From Curvibacter sp. (GTDB taxonomy: Bacteria > Pseudomonadota > Gammaproteobacteria > Burkholderiales > Burkholderiaceae_C): a stretch of 38,358 nt of DNA. The notes beneath the pieces are model-generated. The model worked only from the letters and a program-made list of their open reading frames with translations. It did no database searches and was not told the DNA's origin. Below are positions 31,624 to 38,358 of the stretch, piece by piece. The DNA is taken from assembly GCA_019233055.1 (NCBI GenBank), contig JAFAMV010000261.1, forward strand, positions 1 through 38,358, given 5' to 3'. The translations under genes and the position numbers were made by a program. Each line of letters begins with the position of its first letter. Positions within the stretch are counted from its first letter, which is position 1.

Positions 31624-32595
31624 ATGACGAACGACGATCTGATGGGCAAACCGGCGGCCTCCCTGGACCGCCTGACCTTGATGCAGACCTTTGTGACCAT
31701 CGTCGAGGCCGGCAGCCTGTCGGCGGCGGCACAGCTGATGGGCAGCACCCAGCCGACGGTGAGCCGCCGGTTGCAGGCGCTGGAGCGTTCGCTGGGTCTG
31801 CCTCTGTTGCAACGCTCGACCCACAGCATGAAGCTGACCGAAGACGGCGAGCGTTGTTTTGACCGCGCCCGCGAGCTGCTGGCCAGTTGGGCGGCCTTCG
31901 AGTCCGAGCTGCGCGGCGATGGCGACGAGCCCGAGGGCACGCTTCGCGTGGTGGCGCCGCACGCCTTCGGCCAGCAGCAGCTGGTGGGGCCGCTGGCCGG
32001 CTACCTGCGGCGCTACCCGCGCGTCACGGTCGAGTGGCTGCTGCACGACGGCGAACCCGATTTCATCGCCGATGGCATCGACTGCGCCATCCGCGTCGGC
32101 GAGGTCCATGACCCCTCGGTGGTGGCCATCCGCCTGTCCGAGGTGCCCCGCATCGTGGTGGCCGGCCCCTCGGTGCTGGAGGGGCGGCCACCGCCCAGGC
32201 ATGCCGCGGATCTGGCCGATCTGCCCTGGCTGGCGCTGCGCACCTTCTACCGCAATCAGGTGGAGCTGACCCATCGGTCCAGCGGTGAGCGCCACACCCT
32301 GTCGATCCGGCCCCGCCTGAGCACCGACAGCCTGTACGCCCTGCGCAGCGCGGCCTGCCTGGGGCTGGGGGTCGGCGTGGCATCGGCGTGGTTGCTGGGC
32401 GAGGACCTGGCCGCAGGGCGCTTGCTGCACCTGGCGCCCGACTGGCAGGCCGATCCCTTGCCGGTGCACCTGGTCTATCCCTATGCCCGTTTCTATCCGG
32501 CCCGTCTGCGGCGCTTCGTCGAGACCATGCGCGAGGCGGCGCCGGCGGTGATGGCCGATGCGCTGTCTGCCGAGCCGCCGGGGCACCGGGGGTGA
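31624..32595 (+). CDS. LysR-family transcriptional regulator
   Basis: The product has 323 aa. After about 15 extra N-terminal residues the helix-turn-helix runs through LMQTFVTIVEAGSLSAAAQL, QPTVSRRLQALERSLGLPLLQR and MKLTEDGERCFDRA. The effector domain has the CrgA-like pattern LRVVAPHAFGQQQLVGPL, FIADGIDCAIRVGEV and SAACLGLGVGVASAWL. It begins 96 bp from the divergent MFS gene and probably controls it. The ATG at 31624 is the first in-frame start; no Shine-Dalgarno is visible. A palindromic hairpin follows 52 bp after the stop. Confidence 0.92.
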   Translation: MTNDDLMGKPAASLDRLTLMQTFVTIVEAGSLSAAAQLMGSTQPTVSRRLQALERSLGLPLLQRSTHSMKLTEDGERCFDRARELLASWAAFESELRGDGDEPEGTLRVVAPHAFGQQQLVGPLAGYLRRYPRVTVEWLLHDGEPDFIADGIDCAIRVGEVHDPSVVAIRLSEVPRIVVAGPSVLEGRPPPRHAADLADLPWLALRTFYRNQVELTHRSSGERHTLSIRPRLSTDSLYALRSAACLGLGVGVASAWLLGEDLAAGRLLHLAPDWQADPLPVHLVYPYARFYPARLRRFVETMREAAPAVMADALSAEPPGHRG

Positions 32596-32647
32596 GCCGC
32601 CTTCTGGGGGTGACGCGTCCGGCCCACGGCCGCAGGGACAGGCCGTG

Positions 32648-32666
32648 CGCCGGCATGCCGGCGTTT
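32648..32666 (+). terminator. Hairpin terminator after the LysR gene
   Basis: The perfect palindrome CGCCGGCATGCCGGCG (32648-32663) folds as a 6-bp stem with CATG loop and is followed by TTTCCCC, 52 bp after the LysR stop. Confidence 0.5.
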
Positions 32667-32763
32667 CCCCTGCAGGATCCAGGGCCTCGGAACCCTGTCG
32701 TATAACCACCGTCTGATCCACATCACAAGGCCTGCAGCAAGCAGGCTTCAGGGAGAGAACGAC

Positions 32764-33345
32764 ATGAATCGACGGATGTTGCGTGCCGGCGCGCCGGTGC
32801 TGCTGGCCCTGGCCGGCCTGGGGGCGCTGGGCCCGGCGGCGGCGGCCGACCCGCAGGGCGAGGTCAGCCAGGTGGGCGAGGGCGGGCGCTTTCTGCACTA
32901 CAGCACCAGCCAGGTGAGGGTGGAGCTGCCGCCCGAGGACCGATCGACCTACGAGCAGGTGCGCGACCAGGTGCTGCACCAGAACACCGAGCGGTCTGTC
33001 TGGCGGGCCTGCCAGAAGGTGTTGGCCGATCTGGGTTATGCCAGGGTCGAGGCCGACGAGGATTTCCAGCTCATCGAGGCCGACAGGACGGAGAAGCTGG
33101 TCAGCGTCTCGCGGGAGGTCCTGCGTGGCCTGCTGAAGGCACGGATGGGCCTGCCAGGCAAGCCGGACCATCAGAACACCCAGGTGCGGGTGGCCTTGCA
33201 GCGCGGTGCGGCGCCGGGAGACTGGCGGGTGCGGGTCCGATTCCTCCGCACGGTCTGGGACAGCAACGGTGATTCCAGGACCCGGATCGTGAGCGACACC
33301 GAGCCCTACCAGGATTTTTTCGCGCGCTTGAACCAGGCTTTGTGA
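32764..33345 (+). CDS. Exported protein of unknown function
   Basis: The product has 193 aa. A signal peptide (about 1-28, ending GPAAAAD) is evident. The mature protein has no recognisable catalytic motif. The segment RACQKVLADLGYARVEADEDFQLIEADRT and the ending EPYQDFFARLNQAL resemble a group of proteobacterial envelope proteins in which a beta domain ends in 'peyY..FF..l..al'; I cannot name the family. GGGAGAG stands about 6 bases before the ATG. TATAAC (32701-32706) is a -10-like box, and a small hairpin, GCCTGC (32730-32735)/GCAGGC (32741-32746), lies in the presumed leader. It is followed by the receiver-domain gene after 117 bp. Confidence 0.8.
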   Translation: MNRRMLRAGAPVLLALAGLGALGPAAAADPQGEVSQVGEGGRFLHYSTSQVRVELPPEDRSTYEQVRDQVLHQNTERSVWRACQKVLADLGYARVEADEDFQLIEADRTEKLVSVSREVLRGLLKARMGLPGKPDHQNTQVRVALQRGAAPGDWRVRVRFLRTVWDSNGDSRTRIVSDTEPYQDFFARLNQAL

Positions 33346-33462
33346 ACCTGCGGTGTGGGGCTGGTAGTAACATCTGCCCTTGTTCCAGGGAGCATTGGCC
33401 CTGCCCCTGACCGGGCGGCAGAGGTCGAGACCAGTCCAACGCCCAGTCTGCACGCCTACCCC

Positions 33463-33837
33463 ATGAGCAAGCTCGTCCTGACCATCGATGACACCCCAGA
33501 GATCCGTCAACTGATCCGCATGACGCTCGAGTTCGAGGATTTCGACGTCATCGAAGCCAGCAGCGGCCAGGAGGGCCTGGAGGTCGCCAAGCTGCGCAAA
33601 CCCGATCTGGTGGTGCTCGACGTGATGATGCCCGGGGCGCTGGACGGCCTGGCCGTCAGCAAGGCCATGGGCGAAGACCCGGAACTCTGCAGCATCCCCG
33701 TCATCATGGTGTCGGCCCTCGAACTGGCGCACCAGGTCTCGGCCGGCTATGCCGCCGGCGCGCGTGCCTACCTGGGCAAGCCCTTCAGCCCGACCGAGCT
33801 GATCGACCTGGTGCATGCCTTGACCACCCACGACTGA
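33463..33837 (+). CDS. Stand-alone response-regulator receiver protein
   Basis: The product has 124 aa and is a receiver domain with no output domain. The acidic pocket is Asp9/Asp10 (LTIDDTPE), the phospho-acceptor is Asp53 (VVLDVMMPG), the switch residue is Ser84 (IMVSALE) and the conserved lysine is Lys106 (YLGKPFSP), so it should be phosphorylated normally. It may shuttle phosphate or act by protein contact, like CheY or DivK. The next gene encodes a chemoreceptor 178 bp downstream, but no histidine kinase or other che gene is in the window. I chose ATG 33463 because the receiver fold begins at once after it; no good Shine-Dalgarno is visible. Confidence 0.9.
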   Translation: MSKLVLTIDDTPEIRQLIRMTLEFEDFDVIEASSGQEGLEVAKLRKPDLVVLDVMMPGALDGLAVSKAMGEDPELCSIPVIMVSALELAHQVSAGYAAGARAYLGKPFSPTELIDLVHALTTHD

Positions 33838-34015
33838 GGCGCCTTGCGCCCTGGGGGCGGCCCGCCTTGCCGGGCCTATGGTTTTCCCCGAACTGCGCTG
33901 CATCAGGACGCTTCTCGAATGTTTCGCATGAGAATGCATGGGCCCGCATCCATTGGTGGGGCCCGGCCTCCGGTGGCCTGGCCTGGGGTGGCAGATGCGG
34001 GGAGGAGACCTGCAA

Positions 34016-36034
34016 ATGAACAAGATCCTGACAAGGTGGCTGGCCCTCGGCTTGGGGGTGCGCCTGGCCGTTGGCAACTTTCTGCTGGTGGCAGCGCTGC
34101 TGACGCTGTTCCTGCTGGCCATCAAGATATCGATCTCCCGCGCAGTCGAGGCGCGTGCCGGGGATGAGGTCGCCGGCAGCACGCGTCTGCTGTCCAGTCT
34201 GATCGAGGCCTCGGACAAGGACCTGCGCATCCGCACGGACCGCCTGGCCAAGGCCTTTCAGGGCGTGCTGCGTGGCAGCCTGTCGGTCGACAGCAGCACG
34301 ACCGTCTCTGTGGCCGGGCGGGAGACCCCGGTGATGACGCTCGACGGCACGGCCCTGAACCTGAACTTCGGTGTGCCTGATCGCTTCACCGAACTGACGG
34401 GGGCGGTCGCCACCGTCTTCGTGCGCAGCGGCGAAGACTTCATCCGGGTCACCACCTCCTTGAAGAACGACCATGGCGAGCGGGCCATCGGCACGCTGTT
34501 GGCCCATGACCATCCGGGCTATCAGGCGGTGCTGGCGGGCCGGCCCTATGTGGGGCTGGCGACCCTGTTCGGGCGGCGCTACATGACCCGCTACGATCCG
34601 CTCCTCGATGGCGGCGGCAAGGTGGTCGGCCTGTCCTTCATCGGGATCGATTTCTCCGATTTCCTGACTTCGTTGAAGGATGCCATCCGCAAGCTCACCT
34701 TGGGCCGATCAGGCTACTACTACGTGCTCGACGCCCAGCCAGGACCTGCCTATGGCAGTCTGGTCGTGCATCCGGCGCAGGAGGGGCAGAACATCCTGGA
34801 ATCCAAGGATGCCGACGGCCGCTTCTTCATCAAGGAGATCCTGGACAAGAAGGAAGGCCTGATCAAATACCCCTGGATCAATGCCTCGCTCGGTGAGACC
34901 TCCCCGCGCGACAAGCTCGTGGCCTACACCTACTACTCGAACTGGAACTGGGTCGTGGCCGGCGGCACCTATGTCGATGAGTACCTGGGCGAGGTGCAGA
35001 CCCTGCTGCGGTATTTCGAGTTCCTGGGCATCGCGGTGGTGTTGGTGCTGTCGGGCGGCTGGTATGTGCTGATCCGCCGCTCCATCATCGCGCCGGTCAA
35101 GCAGGCGAGCCAGGCGGCCGAGACCCTGGCCGGCGGAGACCTCACCGTGCAACTCGATGCCTCGCGCGTCGATGAGATCGGGCAATTGATGCAGGCCATG
35201 AACCGCATCGGAAGCGGCCTGACCGGCGTGGTGCAGACGGTGCGCCACAACTCGGAAAGCGTGGCGGCCACCAGCGCCGAGATCGCCCAGGGCAACCAGG
35301 ACCTCAGCGCCCGGACCGAAAGTCAGGCCAGCGCACTGGAGCAGACCGCCGCCTCGATGGAGCAACTGGGTTCGACGGTGCGCCAGAACGCCGACAGTGC
35401 CCGCCACGCCAACGGGCTGGCCCAGCAGGCCAGTGTGGTGGCGACCCAGGGTGGTGAGGTGGTGTCACAGGTGGTGGACACCATGAAGGAGATCAACACC
35501 TCGTCGCGCAAGATCGCCGAGATCATCGCCGTGATCGATGGCATCGCCTTCCAGACGAACATCCTGGCCCTGAACGCGGCGGTCGAGGCCGCCCGCGCCG
35601 GCGAGCATGGACGGGGCTTCGCCGTGGTGGCGGCCGAGGTCCGCAGCCTCTCGGGCCGCAGTGCGTCGGCCGCGCGTGAGATCCGGACCCTGATCCAGGA
35701 GAGCGTCGAGCGGGTCGAACAGGGCTCGGCGCTGGTCGACCGGGCTGGCGCCACCATGGGTGAGGTGGTGGCCAGCATCCAGCGCGTCACCGGCATCATG
35801 GGTGAAATCAGCGGTGCCAGCGACGACCAGAGTGCCGGTGTGGCCCAGGTCGGTGAAGCGGTGACCCAGATGGACCGGAGCACCCAACAGAATGCCGCCC
35901 TGGTCGAAGAGATGGCTGCGGCCGCAGCCAGTCTGCGGCAGCAGTCGGACACGCTGGTCCAGGCTGTCTCGGTGTTCCGCCTGGTCGATGACGGCCCGGG
36001 TCTGCTTCAGTCCCTGAGCAATCCCAGAAAGTGA
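34016..36034 (+). CDS. Methyl-accepting chemotaxis protein with Cache sensor
   Basis: The product has 672 aa. TM1 spans about 17-39. A periplasmic Cache_3/Cache_2-type sensor fills 40-330, with [40 protein letters not shown] and [16 protein letters not shown]2 is about 333-354, followed by HAMP (about 355-410) and the cytoplasmic signalling domain, whose tip reads [43 protein letters not shown] (34001-34007) lies 8 bases before ATG 34016; the longer frame from 33938 is less likely. There is no C-terminal CheR-docking pentapeptide. Cache sensors of this type often bind small organic acids; the ligand is unknown. The 3' end overlaps the convergent Nudix gene by 28 bp. Confidence 0.94.
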   Translation: MNKILTRWLALGLGVRLAVGNFLLVAALLTLFLLAIKISISRAVEARAGDEVAGSTRLLSSLIEASDKDLRIRTDRLAKAFQGVLRGSLSVDSSTTVSVAGRETPVMTLDGTALNLNFGVPDRFTELTGAVATVFVRSGEDFIRVTTSLKNDHGERAIGTLLAHDHPGYQAVLAGRPYVGLATLFGRRYMTRYDPLLDGGGKVVGLSFIGIDFSDFLTSLKDAIRKLTLGRSGYYYVLDAQPGPAYGSLVVHPAQEGQNILESKDADGRFFIKEILDKKEGLIKYPWINASLGETSPRDKLVAYTYYSNWNWVVAGGTYVDEYLGEVQTLLRYFEFLGIAVVLVLSGGWYVLIRRSIIAPVKQASQAAETLAGGDLTVQLDASRVDEIGQLMQAMNRIGSGLTGVVQTVRHNSESVAATSAEIAQGNQDLSARTESQASALEQTAASMEQLGSTVRQNADSARHANGLAQQASVVATQGGEVVSQVVDTMKEINTSSRKIAEIIAVIDGIAFQTNILALNAAVEAARAGEHGRGFAVVAAEVRSLSGRSASAAREIRTLIQESVERVEQGSALVDRAGATMGEVVASIQRVTGIMGEISGASDDQSAGVAQVGEAVTQMDRSTQQNAALVEEMAAAAASLRQQSDTLVQAVSVFRLVDDGPGLLQSLSNPRK

Positions 36035-37077
36035 TCCAGGATCTGGAAGTGGTCGTCGAAGAACTGGTCTTCGGCGGCGCACAGCTGCGCGACCGGCATC
36101 CACAGGGCCTCGGCGGCGTCGTCATCGCCGCGCACGGCGGGCAGCGGCCGTTCGCCCAGGTCGAAATAGTGCGCATGGGTGATGGTGCGGCCCCGCTGGC
36201 TGCGATCGGGGGCGTCGAACACCGCCACGGATTTCAGGGCGCTCTGCATCTCGGCATCGGACAGGTCCAGGCAGGTCTCTTCGCGCAGTTCGCGCAGCGC
36301 GGACTGCAGCAAGGTGTCGCGCTGCTCCAGAAAGCCGCCCGGCAAGGCCAGCAGGCCCTGGCCCGGGGCCTTGGCGCGTCGCACCAGCAGCACCTGACGG
36401 GCGCAGCGCAGCACCGAATCGACTGTCACGAACACCGGCGCATAGGGGGCCGAGGCCCAGGCCTGGCGGCCGTTGCGCAGCACCCGCCATTCCTCGCGCA
36501 GCCGGGTGTAGAGGTCGGAGCGGCCCGCCCAGTCGCGCAGACCGGCCAGCACCGCAGGCGGCAGTTGCGGCGCCAGCGTGTTCAGGGCGCGCGTGACCGA
36601 ATCCGTGTTGAACAGCGTGTCGACCAGTGGGCCCGTCGGCTCCGGTGCCTGCGGTCCTGCCTGCACATAGGGCTCGGGTGGCAGGCAGGCCAGCCAGGGA
36701 TCGGCCGGTCCGGGCCAGGCAACCCGCACCGGCCTGGCCGCCGGCCCCGCCAGGCGCTCCAAACCGGTCAGCAGCGCCCGGCGCAGCGCCTCGGCAGTCG
36801 GCGCATCGCGCAGCGGCAGGTAGCGGATGCGGTGGCGCTCGGCCGGCTCCAGCGCGGCCTGGATCAGATCGGCGCGTTCACCCCAGCTCAGCGGATGGCG
36901 CGGGCTGGGCGGCTGGTGGGCCGCCGTGATGACGACGATGAGCTGTGAGGCGGCCCGCAGGCCGGCCCGGATCAGGGTGATGTCGGTCTGGGTGGGGGGC
37001 TGGAAGGCGCCGCCGCAAAGGGCCAGGGGGGCGCGGCCCGGGGTCGGACGCAAGGTGGATGGAGGAAGGGCAGGCAT
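36007..37077 (-). CDS. Fused NMN-adenylyltransferase-like/Nudix hydrolase with degenerate adenylyltransferase site
   Basis: The product has 356 aa with the architecture of bifunctional NadM-Nudix proteins. The N-terminal half (about 15-180) has the nucleotidyltransferase start [10 protein letters not shown], but where NadM has HxGH this protein has TQTD (29-32). Where ISxTxxR is expected it has FNTDSVTR (156-163). The Nudix half (about 205-350) is well kept: [32 protein letters not shown] and [10 protein letters not shown], with the catalytic REUxEE at 262-267, although the box has Asp for Glu and Cys for Gly at two flanking positions. It is probably an ADP-ribose-type pyrophosphatase with a non-catalytic or nucleotide-sensing N-terminus. 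I chose ATG 37077; the upstream frame looks non-coding. It converges on and overlaps the chemoreceptor gene and is divergent from the Hsp70 gene. Confidence 0.87.
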   Translation of the reverse strand: MPALPPSTLRPTPGRAPLALCGGAFQPPTQTDITLIRAGLRAASQLIVVITAAHQPPSPRHPLSWGERADLIQAALEPAERHRIRYLPLRDAPTAEALRRALLTGLERLAGPAARPVRVAWPGPADPWLACLPPEPYVQAGPQAPEPTGPLVDTLFNTDSVTRALNTLAPQLPPAVLAGLRDWAGRSDLYTRLREEWRVLRNGRQAWASAPYAPVFVTVDSVLRCARQVLLVRRAKAPGQGLLALPGGFLEQRDTLLQSALRELREETCLDLSDAEMQSALKSVAVFDAPDRSQRGRTITHAHYFDLGERPLPAVRGDDDAAEALWMPVAQLCAAEDQFFDDHFQILDHFLGLLRD

Positions 37078-37241
37078 GGCGTCGGCGGATGTGACGGGCG
37101 GCCGACAGTCTGCCACGGACGCACGCACCCGTGGCGGCCCGGGGCTGTGCCACAATCGCGCCCTTTGTCTTTCCCGGTGCGTCGCGCCGGGTTCCGGCCC
37201 ACTGGGCCGCCGGACCTCTTCTCACCTGTCTCATACCCTCC

Positions 37242-38358
37242 ATGGCAAGCACGCTTCCCGGTACGCTCGGCATTGATTTCGGTACCTCCAACTCGGCCGT
37301 GGCCTGGGCCCACGGGGCCCACGACGCCCGACTGTTGAACCTCGAGGGCGCCGCCACCACGCTGCCGACCGCGCTGTTCTTCAATGCCGAAGACCAACGT
37401 GTGCACTACGGCCGGGACGCCCTGGCCTGCTACCTGGCCGAGACCGAGGGCCGTCTGATGCGCTCGCTCAAGAGCCTGCTGGGCAGCCCGCTGCTGCTCG
37501 AGAAGACCGCTGTCAACCAGGACCTGATCAGCTTCCAGGACATCATCGGCCTGTTCCTCGCCGAACTGGTGCGCCGGGCCGAGCAGCAGCTCGGCGGCCT
37601 GCCGCGCCAACTGGTGCTGGGTCGGCCGGTGCATTTCGTCGACGACGACCCCGAGCGCGACCGCCTGGCCCAGGACATGCTCGGGCAGGCGGCCGCCCGC
37701 TGCGGTTTTGCCGAGGTCGGCTTCCAGCTCGAACCGATCGCGGCGGCCCTGGACTTCGAGCGCCGGCTGGACGCCGAAACCCTGGTGCTGGTGGTCGACA
37801 TCGGCGGCGGCACCTCCGACTTCACCGTGGTGCGCCTGGGGCCGCAGCGCGTCGGGCGAGCCGACCGCGCCGGCGACATCCTGGCCACGGCCGGCGTGCA
37901 CATCGGCGGCACCGACTACGACCAGCGCCTGAACCTGGAGCTGCTCATGCCTCTGCTGGGCTACCGCCATCTGGGGCCCAAGGGGCGCGAGGTGCCCAGC
38001 CGGGTGTTCCACGACCTGGCCACCTGGCACCTGATCCACTGGCAGCAGACGCCCAAGGCGGTGCGCGAGGCACAGGAGCTGCGGGTCGACTACCAGGACC
38101 CCCGTCTGCACGAGCGCCTGATGACGGTGCTGCGCGAGCGCCTGGGGCACCGGCTGGCCAATGGCGTCGAGCAGGCCAAGATCGCCTGTTCCAGCGACCG
38201 TGGCCCGCAGACCATCGACCTGGACCTGGTCGACGCCGGCCTGGCCGCCGCGATGCAGCCGCAGGACCTGGAACGTTTGCTGAACGAACAACTGGGCCGG
38301 GTGGTGGCCTGCGCGCTCGAATGCGTCCACCGGGCCGGATTGCAAGCCGGCCAACTGG
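37242..38358 (+). CDS. Hsp70-family protein, YegD-like (3' end outside window)
   Basis: The first 372 codons are present and the frame runs off the right edge. The nucleotide-binding domain is clear: phosphate-1 loop LGIDFGTSNSAVAW (about 9-22), phosphate-2 loop LVVDIGGGTSDFTVV, and QLEPIAAALDFERRL, where DnaK has 'NEPTAAALAYG'. The insertion pattern and the FHDLATWHLIHWQQTPKAVREA segment resemble YegD, an Hsp70 relative with a shortened substrate-binding part. It would act as a cytoplasmic ATP-dependent chaperone-like protein; the actual client is unknown. A CACAAT -10-like box lies at 37151-37156, about 85 bp upstream, and no Shine-Dalgarno is visible. It is divergent from the Nudix gene. 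Confidence 0.9.
   Translation, partial: MASTLPGTLGIDFGTSNSAVAWAHGAHDARLLNLEGAATTLPTALFFNAEDQRVHYGRDALACYLAETEGRLMRSLKSLLGSPLLLEKTAVNQDLISFQDIIGLFLAELVRRAEQQLGGLPRQLVLGRPVHFVDDDPERDRLAQDMLGQAAARCGFAEVGFQLEPIAAALDFERRLDAETLVLVVDIGGGTSDFTVVRLGPQRVGRADRAGDILATAGVHIGGTDYDQRLNLELLMPLLGYRHLGPKGREVPSRVFHDLATWHLIHWQQTPKAVREAQELRVDYQDPRLHERLMTVLRERLGHRLANGVEQAKIACSSDRGPQTIDLDLVDAGLAAAMQPQDLERLLNEQLGRVVACALECVHRAGLQAGQL

Noticed and set aside
1..38358. Mobile element, CRISPR array, rRNA or tRNA genes
   Set aside because: I found no transposase or integrase-like protein, no regularly spaced repeats and no cloverleaf or rRNA-like sequence.

Overview
The window is GC-rich chromosomal DNA that looks betaproteobacterial, most likely Burkholderiales. 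The reasons are the C-terminus of a Bug/TctC-type solute receptor at the left edge, an H-NS protein of the betaproteobacterial type, a type-2 ArgC, many LysR regulators and strong GC bias at third codon positions. There are 35 supportable protein genes, two of them cut by the window edges. I see no rRNA, tRNA, insertion sequence, phage gene or CRISPR array.

Layout. (1) 1-2064: Bug receptor end, GntR/FCD regulator, an isochorismatase-fold hydrolase lacking the usual cysteine, and a GNAT acetyltransferase. (2) 2087-9771: L-lactate permease, an exported carboxymuconolactone-decarboxylase-like protein and an exported M20 peptidase (all minus strand), a divergent LysR gene, and a two-subunit molybdenum hydroxylase (2Fe-2S subunit plus Tat-exported Moco subunit). 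Two nearly identical 13-bp dyads of T-N11-A form lie in front of the decarboxylase-like gene and the molybdenum hydroxylase. (3) 9811-15763: a minus-strand cluster of a SAM-domain/class III adenylate cyclase/AAA-TPR protein, a patatin-fold protein whose catalytic serine and aspartate are replaced, and a cyclic-nucleotide-binding EAL phosphodiesterase. This is the best candidate for an undescribed system: a cAMP to c-di-GMP relay with a pseudo-phospholipase between sensor and effector. (4) 15962-18350: periplasmic catalase-family peroxidase, ECF sigma factor and anti-sigma factor in one operon, headed by a sequence that looks like the sigma factor's own promoter. (5) 18463-25803: envelope genes, comprising a CsgG-like/peptidoglycan-binding lipoprotein, two lipoproteins, an exported HD-domain protein, a cytochrome b561-type protein divergent from a cytochrome c', and a glutamate-carboxypeptidase-like M20 enzyme. 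(6) 25804-33345: a structured leader or terminator region before an H-NS gene, an HD-GYP-like protein, a MazG-like pyrophosphohydrolase, argC with a divergent LysR gene, an MFS exporter with a divergent LysR gene, and an exported protein of unknown function. (7) 33463-38358: a stand-alone receiver protein, a chemoreceptor, a fused NMN-adenylyltransferase-like/Nudix protein with a degenerate adenylyltransferase site, and the start of a YegD-like Hsp70.

Signalling is the recurring theme. The window holds one cAMP-making enzyme, two proteins of c-di-GMP phosphodiesterase families, an ECF sigma/anti-sigma pair, four one-component regulators, a receiver protein and a chemoreceptor. Three proteins keep the fold of an enzyme family but lack its hallmark active-site residues: the isochorismatase-like protein, the patatin and the NMN-adenylyltransferase half of the Nudix protein. 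All assignments come from reading the sequence by eye; no database search was run.
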